From Massilia soli (GTDB lineage Bacteria; Pseudomonadota; Gammaproteobacteria; Burkholderiales; Burkholderiaceae_D): 64,000 bases of DNA. The notes beneath the pieces are model-generated. The model saw nothing but the letters and a program-made list of their open reading frames with translations. It made no database searches and was not told the DNA's origin. Both the position numbers and the translations under genes were made by a program. The stretch spans positions 62,001-126,000 of the forward strand of contig NZ_JAFBIL020000006.1 of NCBI RefSeq assembly GCF_016809835.1, in the 5' to 3' direction. This document shows, one piece after another, positions 1 through 9,028 of this stretch. The stretch's first letter is position 1. Every line of letters starts with the position of its first letter.

Positions 1-225
1 GGTGTCGACCGGATCGACCGTCAACGGCTGCGCGCAGGCAGGCGCGGCGCGCGGCGTGACCACGCTGATGGCGAATTCCGGCTGGTCCAGCCCGGACGCC
101 TCGGCCTGCCGCTCCAGCTGGGCCCGCGCCGCCGCTTCCAGCGTGGCGGCCAGGGTCGGCGCGGCGGCCTGCACTGCGCCTGCAAGCAACAGCATCAACA
201 AGGTAGCGCAGCGGATGTCGGACAT
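1..225 (-). CDS. flgA: FlgA, flagellar basal body P-ring assembly chaperone (N-terminal part; runs off the window)
   Basis: Only the first 75 codons are inside the window. Translation from the ATG at 223-225 gives a Sec signal peptide: a basic start, a hydrophobic stretch rich in Leu and Ala, and likely cleavage after about residue 20 (AGAVQA). The mature part contains CAQPL, matching the Cys-x-x-Pro-Leu signature of FlgA near the start of its SAF domain. FlgA is a periplasmic chaperone that helps FlgI polymerise into the P ring. It is transcribed divergently from flgB, the usual arrangement in Burkholderiales, where flgA often heads a flgAMN group. The rest of the gene and any flgM or flgN lie outside. 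Confidence 0.85.
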   Translation of the reverse strand, partial: MSDIRCATLLMLLLAGAVQAAAPTLAATLEAAARAQLERQAEASGLDQPEFAISVVTPRAAPACAQPLTVDPVDT

Positions 226-327
226 GGAAAACACCTTTGACAATGTTGCGCGCGGGGCAAGCCGCCCTGCGCTGGCCATTCATTCTAACAAGTTCACACT
301 GCAGTTCACTCAACGGAGGAGCGTTCA

Positions 328-690
328 ATGACGATTAATTTCCAAAAGGCACTGGGAGTCCATGCGGATGCCCTGGAGTTGCGCGCCGAACGCACCCGCG
401 TGCTGGCGTCCAACATTGCCAACGAAAGTACGCCAGGCTTCACCGCGCGCGACATCGACTTCGCCAGCGTGCTGCAGGAGCGGGTCGACGGCGACGCCGG
501 CGCCCTGCCCAGTTTCGGCGATGGCAGCGCGCAGTACCGCGTGCCGTTCCACCCTAGCGCCGACGGCAACACCGTCGAAATCGGCGTCGAACAAGCGGCG
601 TTTTCGCAGAACGCTTCCGATTTCAACACCAGCCTCACCTTCATCAACATGAAGTTGCGCGGCCTGGCCAAAGTCATCGCAGGACAATAA
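328..690 (+). CDS. flgB: FlgB, flagellar proximal rod protein
   Basis: This 120-residue protein has the conserved N-terminal axial-protein motif LASNIANESTPGFTARD (about residues 26-42) and a C-terminal helix ending in LRGLAKVIAGQ, as in FlgB. It is one of the four proximal rod proteins and is exported by the flagellar type III apparatus without a cleaved signal. Its length is slightly under the usual 130-140 residues. A strong ribosome site (GGAGGA at 315-320) lies 7 nt before the ATG, the best in the operon, as fits its first gene. The 102-bp gap to flgA must hold both divergent promoters, but I see no convincing sigma28 or sigma54 element there. Confidence 0.95.
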   Translation: MTINFQKALGVHADALELRAERTRVLASNIANESTPGFTARDIDFASVLQERVDGDAGALPSFGDGSAQYRVPFHPSADGNTVEIGVEQAAFSQNASDFNTSLTFINMKLRGLAKVIAGQ

Positions 691-692
691 CC

Positions 693-1112
693 ATGAGCTT
701 CAAGGACATTTCCCAAATTGCAGGCTCGGCCATGGCGGCGCAGTCGGTGCGCCTCAATACCGTGGCCTCCAACCTCGCCAACGCCGACTCGGTCGGCGGT
801 TCGGAAGGCGAAACCTACCGCGCGCGCAAGCCGGTGTTCGCGGCCATTATCGACAACGGCAGCGGCCGCCTGACCCCGGGCAGCCAGGTGCAGGTGCTCG
901 ACGTCGTCGAGAGCGCCGAACCGCTGCGCAAGGCCTACGAGCCGGACAATCCGGTGGCCGATGCCGACGGCATGGTGTTCTACCCGAACGTCAACCAGGT
1001 GGCCGAGATGACCGACATGATGGCGGCCTCGCGCGCTTTTGAAACCAATGTAGAGGTGCTGGGACGGATCAAGTCCATGCAGGCATCGCTGCTGCGTCTT
1101 GGCGAAGGCTGA
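693..1112 (+). CDS. flgC: FlgC, flagellar proximal rod protein
   Basis: This 139-residue rod protein carries the axial signature LNTVASNLANADSVGG near residues 20-35 and the typical FlgC C-terminus with NVNQVAEMTDMMAASRAFE, followed by a coiled-coil-forming helix. The length matches the family (about 134-140). It starts 2 nt after the flgB stop, with AGGAC as a ribosome site, so it is translationally coupled within the flgB-L operon. FlgC is a proximal rod subunit of the basal body. Confidence 0.95.
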   Translation: MSFKDISQIAGSAMAAQSVRLNTVASNLANADSVGGSEGETYRARKPVFAAIIDNGSGRLTPGSQVQVLDVVESAEPLRKAYEPDNPVADADGMVFYPNVNQVAEMTDMMAASRAFETNVEVLGRIKSMQASLLRLGEG

Positions 1113-1114
1113 TC

Positions 1115-1804
1115 ATGTTCTTCAATAACGTCAACAATAGCGGCGCCAAGGGCCCGAACGGCGCCGACCAGGTCTCGGCGCAAGCGCCCGGCAGCGAAAC
1201 CTCCGACATGTTCACCAAGCTGCTGGTGGCGCAGATCCGCAACCAGGACCCGCTCGCCCCGAGCGACCCGGCGCAGTTCGTCAACCAGCTGTCGCAGCTG
1301 AGCCAGACCGAGGCGATGCAGAGCATGTCCAAGGTCAGCAGCTCGCAGGCCAGCATCCTGCAAAGCCTGCAGGTACTGGCGCTCGGCGCGCAAGTGGGTT
1401 CCGATGTCATGGTGGCGGCCGGCAGCGTCCAGCTCGACGGCGCAAAAGTCTCGGGCAGCATCGAACTGACCGCCGCCAGCGCCGCCACCGACCTGGTGCT
1501 GACCGGCGCCGACGGCGTCAAGCACACCATCGCGCTCGGCTCGCACCGTTCCGGCCCGCTGGCGTTCACGATCGACCCGCAGCAGCTCGGCCTGGCGCCG
1601 GGACGCTACAGCATGCAAGTGTCGGCCAGCAATGGCCAGTTCCCGGAAGTGGAAATCGCCGGCCGCCTGGAAGCGGTGCGCATGTCCGCCGCCGGCGGCA
1701 TCATCCTGAAGGTGGCTGGCGTGGGCGAAGTCGCTCCGTCCTCCGTCACCGGTTTTAACGGCAAGTCCACTGCGGCTGCTGCTACCCCTACCTACGCTAT
1801 CTAA
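1115..1804 (+). CDS. flgD: FlgD, hook-capping (scaffolding) protein
   Basis: This 229-residue protein has the FlgD N-terminal signature: DMFTKLLVAQIRNQDPL followed by DPAQFVNQLSQLSQTEAM (about residues 29-68). Residues 95-200 are beta-rich and correspond to the FlgD tudor/Ig-like domains. The Ala-rich tail (STAAAATPTYAI) is variable in the family. FlgD forms the cap under which FlgE assembles during hook growth and is then discarded. It begins 2 nt after flgC, with GAAGG upstream as a ribosome site. Confidence 0.95.
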   Translation: MFFNNVNNSGAKGPNGADQVSAQAPGSETSDMFTKLLVAQIRNQDPLAPSDPAQFVNQLSQLSQTEAMQSMSKVSSSQASILQSLQVLALGAQVGSDVMVAAGSVQLDGAKVSGSIELTAASAATDLVLTGADGVKHTIALGSHRSGPLAFTIDPQQLGLAPGRYSMQVSASNGQFPEVEIAGRLEAVRMSAAGGIILKVAGVGEVAPSSVTGFNGKSTAAAATPTYAI

Positions 1805-1815
1805 AGGAATACATC

Positions 1816-3015
1816 ATGAGTTTCGAAATCGCACTGTCGGGTATCCAGGCCATCAACCAGCAGCTGGAAACCACTTCCAACAACATCGCCAACGCCGGCA
1901 CCTACGGCTTCAAGAGCTCGCGCGTGAACTTCTCGTCGATGTACGCAGGCGCGCAAGCGACCGGCGTCGAAGTCGGCTCGATGACCCAGAGCATCGGCCA
2001 GAACGGCGGCGTGATGACCACCGGGCGCGGCATGGACGCCTCGATCGACGGCCGCGGCTTCTTCGTCAGCCGCGACGGGCAGGGCCTGATGGCCTACAGC
2101 CGCGTCGGCATCTTCTCGGCCGACAAGCAGGGCTACCTGGTCGACAGCAACCAGCGCCGCGCGCAAGGCTACGCCGCCGTGGTCGGCTCCGCCGCGCAAG
2201 GCGCGATGGGCGACATCAAGGTACCGACCGGCCAGATCCCTGCCGCCGCCAGCACCAAGGTCGACTATGTCGGCAACCTGTCGGCCGACTGGGCGCCACC
2301 GACGGTGACCCCGCTGAACGTGTCGAACAAGGATTCGTACAACATGTCGAAGCAGTCGATCGTCTACGATTCGCTCGGCACCCAGCACACGCTGTCGCAG
2401 TACTTCGTCAAGACCGCCACCCCGGGCCAGATCGAGGTGTACTACAGCTTCGACGGCGCCGCGCCGGCCGCCGCGCCAAGCGCCACGCTGAGCTTCAACT
2501 CGGTCGGCCAGCTGACCGCGCCGCTGGCGCCGGTCACGCTCAACGTGGCTGCCCCGGGCAACGGCGCCGCCGCGCTGGCGGTCAACGTCGGCTACACCGG
2601 CACCACCCAGTTCGCCGGCGAAGCGATCACCACCACCAACAGCACCGACGGCTATGCGTCGGGCACCTTCGTTGGCGTCGAGCTGGGCCAGGACGGTTCC
2701 GTCATCGCCAAGTACAGCAACGACGAGCAGCAAGTGGTCGGCACCCTGGCGCTGGCGACCTTCGCCGACGAAGGCTCGCTGACCGCCACCAGCGACACCA
2801 GCTGGCGCGAAAGCTCGGCCTCCGGCGTTGCGCTGTACGGTTCGCCAGGCACCGGCCTGTCGGGCAAGCTCAACACCGGCGCGCTGGAGCGTTCCAACGT
2901 CGACATCACCTCCGAACTGGTGGGCCTGATGACCTCGCAGCGCAACTACCAGGCCAACTCGAAGGTGATCTCGACCCAGAACACCATGATGCAAGCCTTG
3001 ATGCAGGCGCTGTAA
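1816..3015 (+). CDS. flgE: FlgE, flagellar hook protein
   Basis: At 399 residues this is close to the 402 of the enteric FlgE. The N-terminus (SFEIALSGIQAINQQL, then TTSNNIANAGTYGFKSSR) and the C-terminus (ELVGLMTSQRNYQANSKV, ending MMQALMQAL) are the paired D0 helices of the hook protein. The middle (residues 85-330) is the variable outer domain, rich in Ala, Thr and Gly. FlgE polymerises into the universal joint between rod and filament and is exported by the flagellar T3SS. AAGGA at 1804-1808 serves as the ribosome site, 7 nt before the ATG. Confidence 0.95.
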   Translation: MSFEIALSGIQAINQQLETTSNNIANAGTYGFKSSRVNFSSMYAGAQATGVEVGSMTQSIGQNGGVMTTGRGMDASIDGRGFFVSRDGQGLMAYSRVGIFSADKQGYLVDSNQRRAQGYAAVVGSAAQGAMGDIKVPTGQIPAAASTKVDYVGNLSADWAPPTVTPLNVSNKDSYNMSKQSIVYDSLGTQHTLSQYFVKTATPGQIEVYYSFDGAAPAAAPSATLSFNSVGQLTAPLAPVTLNVAAPGNGAAALAVNVGYTGTTQFAGEAITTTNSTDGYASGTFVGVELGQDGSVIAKYSNDEQQVVGTLALATFADEGSLTATSDTSWRESSASGVALYGSPGTGLSGKLNTGALERSNVDITSELVGLMTSQRNYQANSKVISTQNTMMQALMQAL

Positions 3016-3016
3016 C

Positions 3017-3748
3017 ATGGATAAGCTGATCTTCACCGCACTGTCGGGCGCGGAGCGCGCGCTGCGCTCCCAGCAGGTCCACGCCAACAACCTGGCCAAC
3101 ATGGACACCACGGGCTTTCGCGCCAACATGGAAGTGACGGCGGCGCAGTCGCTCGAAACCGGCTTCGGCTACGACGACCGCCACATGGCGAACATGAAGT
3201 CCGACGCGCTGTCGACGCGCCAGGGCACGGTCAAGGAAACCGGCCGCGACCTCGACGTGGCGGTGGCCGGCAACGGCTACCTCGCGGTGCAGTTCGGCCC
3301 CAGCGAAGCCTACACCCGCGCCGGCAATATCGAGATCGACGCCGACGGCGCGCTGTCGGTCGGCGGCCACGCGCTGCTGGGCGACGGCGGCCCGATCGTG
3401 CTGCCGCCGTTTAACGCGGTCTCGATCGGCGCCGACGGCACCATCTCGATCCTGCCGCAGGGCGGCGCCATCGACATGCAGGTGGTCGACAAGCTCAAGC
3501 TGGTCAACGGCGAAGCGGGCGAGCTGACCAAGAACGAGGCGGGCCTGATCGTGGCGCGCAACGGCGACCAGCTGGCGGCCGACCCTGCCGTCAAGGTGCA
3601 GAGCCGCCACCTGGAAGGCAGCAACGTTTCGGCCGTCGAAGAAATGATCGCCACCATGAGCCTGAACCGCAGCTTCGAGATGCAGATGAAGCTGTTCAAG
3701 GCCAGCGACACCATGAATGAAGCGGGCAACCGCCTGCTCGGCGCGTAA
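3017..3748 (+). CDS. flgF: FlgF, flagellar proximal rod protein
   Basis: This 243-residue protein matches FlgF in length (about 245-250). It has the N-terminal LRSQQVHANNLANMDTTGFR motif and the C-terminal EEMIATMSLNRSFEMQMKLF helix shared by the rod/hook paralogues FlgE, FlgF and FlgG. FlgF caps the proximal rod before the FlgG distal rod is added. It starts 1 nt after flgE with only a weak ribosome site, so its translation probably depends on coupling. A 33-nt gap then separates it from flgG. Confidence 0.93.
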   Translation: MDKLIFTALSGAERALRSQQVHANNLANMDTTGFRANMEVTAAQSLETGFGYDDRHMANMKSDALSTRQGTVKETGRDLDVAVAGNGYLAVQFGPSEAYTRAGNIEIDADGALSVGGHALLGDGGPIVLPPFNAVSIGADGTISILPQGGAIDMQVVDKLKLVNGEAGELTKNEAGLIVARNGDQLAADPAVKVQSRHLEGSNVSAVEEMIATMSLNRSFEMQMKLFKASDTMNEAGNRLLGA

Positions 3749-3781
3749 CGCGGCCGCACCCCAACCAATCAGGAGCAAACC

Positions 3782-4570
3782 ATGAATCCAGCAATGTGGA
3801 TCAGCAAGACCGGCGTACAAGCCCAGGATGCCAAGCTGCAGACCATCGCCAACAACCTGGCCAACGTCAACACCGTCGGCTTCAAGCGCGACCGCGCCGT
3901 GTTCGAAGACCTGTTTTACCAGGTCGAGCAGCAGCCGGGCGCCCAGCGCGCCGACAACACCTTGTCGCCGTCCGGCGTCCAGCTCGGTAACGGCACCCAC
4001 CTGGTCGGCACCCAGAAGGTCTTCACCAACGGCTCGATCCAGACCACCAGCCAGCCGCTCGACGTGGCCATTTCCGGCAACGGCTTCCTGCAGGTGCGCC
4101 GTCCCGATGGCGAGCCGGCCTACACCCGCGCCGGCCAGCTCGGCGTCGACGCCAATGGCACCCTGGTCAACGCTTCCGGCCTGCCGCTGGTGCCGCAGAT
4201 CACGGTCCCGGCCAACGCCACCGCGATCACCATCGGCGAAAACGGCATGGTCTCGGCGACCATCCCGGGCAGCACCCAGCCGTCCGAACTGGGCCAGCTG
4301 ACCCTGACCGCGTTCGTCAACCCGACCGGCCTGCTGGCCCTCGGCGAAAACCTGTTCCAGGAAACCGCCGCCAGCGGCCAGGCCAACGAAGGCACGCCGG
4401 GCGAAGGCGCGTTCGGCAAGCTCAAGCAAGGCGCGCTGGAAGGCTCGAACGTCCAGGTGGTCGAAGAAATGGTCGACATGATCGCGGCCCAGCGCACCTA
4501 CGAGATGAACACCAAGGTCTTGTCGGCGGCCGACAACATGCTGCAATACCTGGCACAGGCGGCGCGCTGA
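3782..4570 (+). CDS. flgG: FlgG, flagellar distal rod protein
   Basis: This 262-residue protein has the characteristic FlgG start MNPAMWISKTGVQAQDAKL and the LANVNTVGFKRDRAVFEDLF motif, which contains the FlgG-type insertion after the axial signature. It ends EEMVDMIAAQRTYEMNTKVL then DNMLQYLAQAAR. The length equals the usual 260-262. FlgG forms the straight distal rod that passes through the P and L rings. A good ribosome site (GGAG) lies just before the ATG, and the stop overlaps the flgH start. Confidence 0.96.
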   Translation: MNPAMWISKTGVQAQDAKLQTIANNLANVNTVGFKRDRAVFEDLFYQVEQQPGAQRADNTLSPSGVQLGNGTHLVGTQKVFTNGSIQTTSQPLDVAISGNGFLQVRRPDGEPAYTRAGQLGVDANGTLVNASGLPLVPQITVPANATAITIGENGMVSATIPGSTQPSELGQLTLTAFVNPTGLLALGENLFQETAASGQANEGTPGEGAFGKLKQGALEGSNVQVVEEMVDMIAAQRTYEMNTKVLSAADNMLQYLAQAAR

Positions 4571-5229
4571 TGAAAGCCGTACTGATGCTGGCAGCTGGCG
4601 CCCTGCTGGCCGGTTGCGCCAGCGTGGGCTTGCCGCCGGCCGCGCCAAGCATGGCCGAACAGACCGCGCCGCTGCCGCGCGCCGCGGTGCGCGGCGGGCT
4701 GTCGGGCGGCGTGTTCAATGCCGACGCGGTGCCGCTGACGTCCGATGCGCGCGCCTTCCGCACCGGCGACGTGGTCACCGTGTTCCTTGAAGAAACCACC
4801 CAGGCCAGCAAGCGCGCCGGCACCAGCATCAGCAAGGATTCCAGCGTCGGCGTCACCCCGGCCGGCCTGCTCGGCAAGACCTTCCCGAAAACCGCGGTCG
4901 ACATCTCGGCCGAACGCAGCTTCAGCGGCGACGCCACCAGCACCCAGCAGAACGCGCTGTCCGGCGCGCTGACCGTGATCGTGCAGGAAGTGCTGCCGAA
5001 CGGCTTGCTGCGCGTGGCCGGCGAAAAGAGCCTGACCCTGAACCAGGGCGAAGAATTCGTGCGCCTGTCGGGCTTCCTGCGCGCCGCCGATATCGACAAC
5101 GACAACCAGGTGTCGTCGCTGCGCGTGGCCAATGCGCGCATTTCGTATTCCGGCAAGGGCGCCCTGTCCGATGCCAACCAACCCGGCTGGCTGACGCGCT
5201 TCTTCGTCAGCCCATGGATGCCTTTCTAA
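4570..5229 (+). CDS. flgH: FlgH, flagellar L-ring lipoprotein
   Basis: This 219-residue protein is the outer-membrane ring component of the basal body. It begins with a lipoprotein signal whose lipobox LLAGC ends at Cys16, the expected lipidation site. Conserved FlgH features follow: [20 protein letters not shown], a glycine-poor beta-rich core, and the C-terminal [20 protein letters not shown] block near the end. The start codon overlaps the flgG stop in an ATGA-type arrangement, so the two are translationally coupled. It is followed directly by flgI, its partner P-ring gene. Confidence 0.95.
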   Translation: MKAVLMLAAGALLAGCASVGLPPAAPSMAEQTAPLPRAAVRGGLSGGVFNADAVPLTSDARAFRTGDVVTVFLEETTQASKRAGTSISKDSSVGVTPAGLLGKTFPKTAVDISAERSFSGDATSTQQNALSGALTVIVQEVLPNGLLRVAGEKSLTLNQGEEFVRLSGFLRAADIDNDNQVSSLRVANARISYSGKGALSDANQPGWLTRFFVSPWMPF

Positions 5230-5242
5230 GGTGCATAACATC

Positions 5243-6349
5243 ATGCCATCACGCTTCCTCCGCCTTGCCACGCTGGTATTGGCTTCCTGCCTCACGCTGC
5301 CGGTCTTTGCCGCCCAGGCGCTGCGTACCATGGTCAGCGTCGAAGGCGTGCGCGACAACCCGCTGGTCGGCTACGGCCTGGTGGTCGGCCTCAACGGCAG
5401 CGGCGACAGCACCCAGGTCAAGTACTCCAGCCAGTCGGTCGTCAACATGCTCAAGCAATTCGGCGTCAAGCTGCCGGAAGGCACCGATGCCAAGAACAAG
5501 AACGTCGCCGCCGTCATGGTCAGCGCGGTGTTCCCGCCCGGCTACCGCCGCGGCCAGCAGATCGACGTCACCGTCTCGTCGCTGGGCGACGCCAAGAGCC
5601 TGCGCGGCGGCGTCTTGCTGCTGACGCAGTTGCGCGCGGCCGACAATGAAATTTACGCGCTGGCCCAGGGCAACCTGGTGGTCGGCGGCCTGAACGCCAC
5701 CGGCAACAGCGGCTCGAGCGTGACCGTGAATACCCCGACCGGCGGCCGGATTCCGAACGGCGCCAACATCGAGCGCGAAATCGCCACCGACTTCTCGACC
5801 CGCGCCGAAGTGATGCTGCGCTTGAAGAACGCCAACTTCCAGTCGGCCACCAATGTCGTCGAGGCGATCAACCGCCGCTTCGGCCCGGTCGCCACCACCA
5901 GCGACGGCGCCACCATCGCGGTGATCGCGCCGACCAACCCGACGGCGCGCGTGGCCTTCATGGCCAAGCTTGAAGCGATGCCGGTGGAAGTCGGCGCCGA
6001 CGTGCCGAAAGTGGTGTTCAACTCGCGTACCGGCACCGTGGTGATCGCCGACGGCGTGCGCGTCAAGGCCGCGGCCGTGACCCACGGCGCGCTCAAGGTG
6101 GTGATCGCCGAGAGCAGCAACGTCAGCCAGCCGGGCCCGCTGTCGAACGGCCGTACCGCCGTGACGCCGCAATCGAAACTGTCGGTTGACCAGGGCTCGG
6201 GCCAGATGTTCAAATGGCCGCCGGGCGCCAAGCTGCAAACCATCATCGACGTCGTCAACAGCCTGGGCGCCACGCCCGACGACATCATGGCGATCCTGCA
6301 GGCGCTCGACCAGGCCGGCGCGATCGAAGGCGAACTCGTCGTCATTTAA
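5243..6349 (+). CDS. flgI: FlgI, flagellar P-ring protein
   Basis: From this ATG the protein has 368 residues and a clear Sec signal peptide (basic start, [16 protein letters not shown], cleavage before AQALRTM). The mature N-terminus [20 protein letters not shown] is the FlgI hallmark, and the C-terminus is [20 protein letters not shown]. It forms the periplasmic ring around the distal rod, with FlgA as chaperone. An in-frame GTG at 5231 is possible, but AAGGTG at 5228-5233 is placed as a ribosome site for the ATG at 5243, so I chose the latter. The flgH stop is 13 nt upstream. Confidence 0.93.
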   Translation: MPSRFLRLATLVLASCLTLPVFAAQALRTMVSVEGVRDNPLVGYGLVVGLNGSGDSTQVKYSSQSVVNMLKQFGVKLPEGTDAKNKNVAAVMVSAVFPPGYRRGQQIDVTVSSLGDAKSLRGGVLLLTQLRAADNEIYALAQGNLVVGGLNATGNSGSSVTVNTPTGGRIPNGANIEREIATDFSTRAEVMLRLKNANFQSATNVVEAINRRFGPVATTSDGATIAVIAPTNPTARVAFMAKLEAMPVEVGADVPKVVFNSRTGTVVIADGVRVKAAAVTHGALKVVIAESSNVSQPGPLSNGRTAVTPQSKLSVDQGSGQMFKWPPGAKLQTIIDVVNSLGATPDDIMAILQALDQAGAIEGELVVI

Positions 6350-6358
6350 GGACTATCC

Positions 6359-6667
6359 ATGAACACCTTCGACCCATCCCTGCCGCGCCCGGGCGCCGAT
6401 ACCAGCCGTCCTGGCGACGACCCGGTGTACGCCGCCAAGGCCACCCAGGCCGCTGTCGAGTTCGAGAGCTTCTTCATCGCCAACATGCTCAAGCAAATGC
6501 GCGCCGGCACCCGCGAAATGGCGGCCGAGGACAGCGTGTTCAAGGACCCGGTCAATCGCGACATGCAGGACATGGCCGATGGCATGATGGCGAAACAAAT
6601 GGCCGGCCAGCGCGCCTTCGGCATTGCCGACGCTATCCTGCGGCAACTTTTGCCGCCAAAAGCTTAA
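6359..6667 (+). CDS. flgJ: FlgJ, rod-binding (rod cap) protein, single-domain form
   Basis: Only 102 residues. It contains the rod-binding domain of FlgJ: FESFFIANMLKQMRAGTREM, then a DMADGMMAKQMAGQRAFGIAD segment and a short basic tail. The classical beta/gamma-proteobacterial FlgJ is about 300 residues, with a C-terminal peptidoglycan hydrolase domain. That domain is absent, and the 61 nt downstream before flgK have no room for it. The frame ends at a clean stop with no remnant of the hydrolase. A good ribosome site (AAGGA) precedes the ATG. Wall clearance for rod passage must come from another enzyme. Confidence 0.9.
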   Translation: MNTFDPSLPRPGADTSRPGDDPVYAAKATQAAVEFESFFIANMLKQMRAGTREMAAEDSVFKDPVNRDMQDMADGMMAKQMAGQRAFGIADAILRQLLPPKA

Positions 6668-6728
6668 TATTTCCAGGTCCCTGGTCGCCTTGTTCCATTG
6701 ACTGCACCCACGCGAAAGAAATTGCAAA

Positions 6729-8102
6729 ATGAGCATCATGAACAATGCGCTGTCCGGCGCCCTCGCTTCCCAGATGGCGCTGGCTGCCACCAGCCAGAAC
6801 CTGGCCAACCTGCAGACCAAGGGCTATACCCGCCAGATGGCGCTGCTGACGGCGGTGGGTCCGCAGACCGGCAACAACCGCTCGGCCGGCAATGGCGTGG
6901 CAGTCAATGACCTGTTGCGCATCAGCGACGACTACAAGAACCAGCAAATGTGGCGCGCCAATTCCGGCGTCGGCCGCCACACCCAGACCCAGCCTTACCT
7001 GACCCAGCTCGAGCGCGTGATGGGCGACGACGCCGCCAGCCTGTCGGCCGGTGTCGACAAATTCTTCGAAGCGATGAACGCGGTGGCCGGCGTCGACCCG
7101 ACCTCGACCCCGCTGCGCCAGCAGGTGCTGACCGCGGCCGGCACCATGGCCCAGCGCTTCAACAACCTCAACAACGTGTTCAATGCCCAGATGCAGTCGC
7201 TGCGCGGGCAGCGCAACGCCATCGTCTCGACCGCCAACGTCACGATCGACAACATCGCCGCGCTGAACCGCCAGATCGTCATCGCCGCCGCCACCGGCAC
7301 CAACCACTCGTCGCTGACCGACGCGCGCGACCAGGCCATCGATGCGCTGGCGGCACAGCTCGACCTCGAAGTTTCGGACCAGCCGGACGGCAGCCGCAGC
7401 GTATCGCTGAAAACCGGCCAGGCGCTGGTCATCGGCGGCGTGCCGGGCCAGCTGAAAATCAGCGGCGGCAGCGTGCAGACGTTCTCGCTGGCGTTTGCCG
7501 GCTCCACCTTCGACCTCGATCCGGTCGCCATGGGCGGCCAGCTCGGCGGCCTCGGCGCGTACGAGCGCGACATCATCCAGCCGCTGCAGCAAGGCGTCTC
7601 CGACATGGCCGAGCAGATCGCCGACAAGGTCAACACGACCCTGGCGGCCGGCTTCAAGATGGACGGCACCGCTGGCGGCCCGATGTTCGTATTCACCCCC
7701 GGCGGCAGCGCCAGCATGCTGACCATCGTGGCCGGCTACCAGACCGCCGACCTGGCCTTCTCCAGCGACGGCACGCCAGGCGACAGCAAGAACCTGCAAG
7801 CGCTGATCGACATCAAGAACCAGCCGATCAACGTCACCTCGCTGGGCATGGTCCTGATCGGCGACGCCGACACCCAGCTGACCGGCAAGCTGGCCGTCGA
7901 CAGCCAGCAGAACCGCTCGGCCCTGAAGACCAGCCAGACCATCCGCGACCAGGCCGTGGACGACTGGAAATCGACCAGCGGCGTCAACCAGGACGAAGAA
8001 GCGATCAACCTGGTCGAGTTCCAGAATATGTACCAGGCAAACATGAAGGTGATGTCGGTGGCCAACGCGCTGTTCGATGCTACCCTCGCGATGATGAATT
8101 AA
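6729..8102 (+). CDS. flgK: FlgK, hook-associated protein 1
   Basis: This 457-residue protein has the N-terminal LAATSQNLANLQTKGYTRQM motif and the C-terminal EEAINLVEFQNMYQANMKVM and ANALFDATLAMMN segments typical of FlgK. A coiled-coil region (residues 100-200) follows the D0/D1 start. It is about 90 residues shorter than the enteric protein, mostly in the variable outer domain. FlgK joins hook to filament together with FlgL. The ribosome site is weak. An in-frame second ATG three codons later (6738) is an alternative start. Confidence 0.93.
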   Translation: MSIMNNALSGALASQMALAATSQNLANLQTKGYTRQMALLTAVGPQTGNNRSAGNGVAVNDLLRISDDYKNQQMWRANSGVGRHTQTQPYLTQLERVMGDDAASLSAGVDKFFEAMNAVAGVDPTSTPLRQQVLTAAGTMAQRFNNLNNVFNAQMQSLRGQRNAIVSTANVTIDNIAALNRQIVIAAATGTNHSSLTDARDQAIDALAAQLDLEVSDQPDGSRSVSLKTGQALVIGGVPGQLKISGGSVQTFSLAFAGSTFDLDPVAMGGQLGGLGAYERDIIQPLQQGVSDMAEQIADKVNTTLAAGFKMDGTAGGPMFVFTPGGSASMLTIVAGYQTADLAFSSDGTPGDSKNLQALIDIKNQPINVTSLGMVLIGDADTQLTGKLAVDSQQNRSALKTSQTIRDQAVDDWKSTSGVNQDEEAINLVEFQNMYQANMKVMSVANALFDATLAMMN

Positions 8103-8113
8103 GGGGAAAACGC

Positions 8114-9025
8114 ATGCGAATCGCCACCAGCCAGTATCAGTCGACGATGAACCAGTCGCTCCAGATCAACCAGGAGCGCCTCGGCGAGCTGACCCAGCAG
8201 ATGGCGTCCGGCAAGCGCATCCTGCTGCCGTCGGACGATCCGGTCGATAACGTGCGCCTGTCGCGCCTGCGCCGCGAAGAGTCGACCCTGAACCAGTACC
8301 GCGAAAACATCGCCGCCATCAAGATCCGCCTGAGCAAGAACGAAGACTTCCTGACCAGCATGGTCAACGACATCATCCAGGGCCGTGACCTGCTGGTCTG
8401 GTCATCCGACGGCAGCAACACGCCGGACGACCTGCGCGCGATGATCACGCCGCTGACCGCGCTGCGCGAAAGCCTGATGTATTCGGGTAATTCGGTCGAC
8501 CAGGAAGGCCGCTACGTGTTCTCCGGCACCCAGACCGACATCGCGCCGATCGCCTACGATCCGCTGGCCGCGGCCGGTGCGCGCTACACCTTCGAAGGCA
8601 ACACCAACGACCAGACCGTGGTGGTCGGCAACGGCATCACCCAGGTCGCCAATGGCAACGTGCAGGGCATGGAAGTGCTGCTGAACCAGCTCGACGCGGT
8701 CATCGACGCGCTCAAGCAGCCAACCATGGACCCGAGCGACCCGGCGCTGCGCGCCCTGCTCGCGGCCAACCTCGACGGTTTCGATACCGCGCTCAACCTG
8801 GTCGCCGGCAAGATCGCGGTACTGGGCGGCTCGCACAACATCCTCGACACCCTCGACATCAACCACAGCAACGTCAGCCTGTCGAACCAGATGGCGCTGA
8901 CCGACATCGGACAGCTCGACTATGGCTTCGCCGCCACCGAGCTCAATGGCTATTCGAATGCCTTGCAGGCGACCTACAAGGCGTACGCAAAAATCGGCAC
9001 CATGTCCTTGTTCGCGGTGCTGTAA
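8114..9025 (+). CDS. flgL: FlgL, hook-associated protein 3
   Basis: This 303-residue protein is a flagellin-like junction protein. It starts MRIATSQYQSTMNQSLQIN and has the LTQQMASGKRILLPSDDPV segment (residues 31-49), the hallmark of FlgL and flagellin N-termini. It ends in a D0-type helix (YSNALQATYKAYAKIGTMSL). The length agrees with FlgL (about 300-320). AAGGGG lies 8 nt before this ATG. The same frame is open further upstream through flgK, but that stretch is out of frame with flgK and is not real coding sequence. Confidence 0.94.
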   Translation: MRIATSQYQSTMNQSLQINQERLGELTQQMASGKRILLPSDDPVDNVRLSRLRREESTLNQYRENIAAIKIRLSKNEDFLTSMVNDIIQGRDLLVWSSDGSNTPDDLRAMITPLTALRESLMYSGNSVDQEGRYVFSGTQTDIAPIAYDPLAAAGARYTFEGNTNDQTVVVGNGITQVANGNVQGMEVLLNQLDAVIDALKQPTMDPSDPALRALLAANLDGFDTALNLVAGKIAVLGGSHNILDTLDINHSNVSLSNQMALTDIGQLDYGFAATELNGYSNALQATYKAYAKIGTMSLFAVL

Positions 9026-9028
9026 GCG

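Noticed and set aside
226-327. Sigma28 or sigma54 promoter for flgB
   Set aside because: TTGACA at 237-242 has no -10 partner, and no TAAA-N15-GCCGATAA or GG-N10-GC element is convincing.
6950-8113. Upstream extension of the flgL frame through flgK
   Set aside because: The frame is open but lies inside flgK in another phase and is Arg/Pro-rich. FlgL begins at the ATG at 8114, which has a ribosome site.
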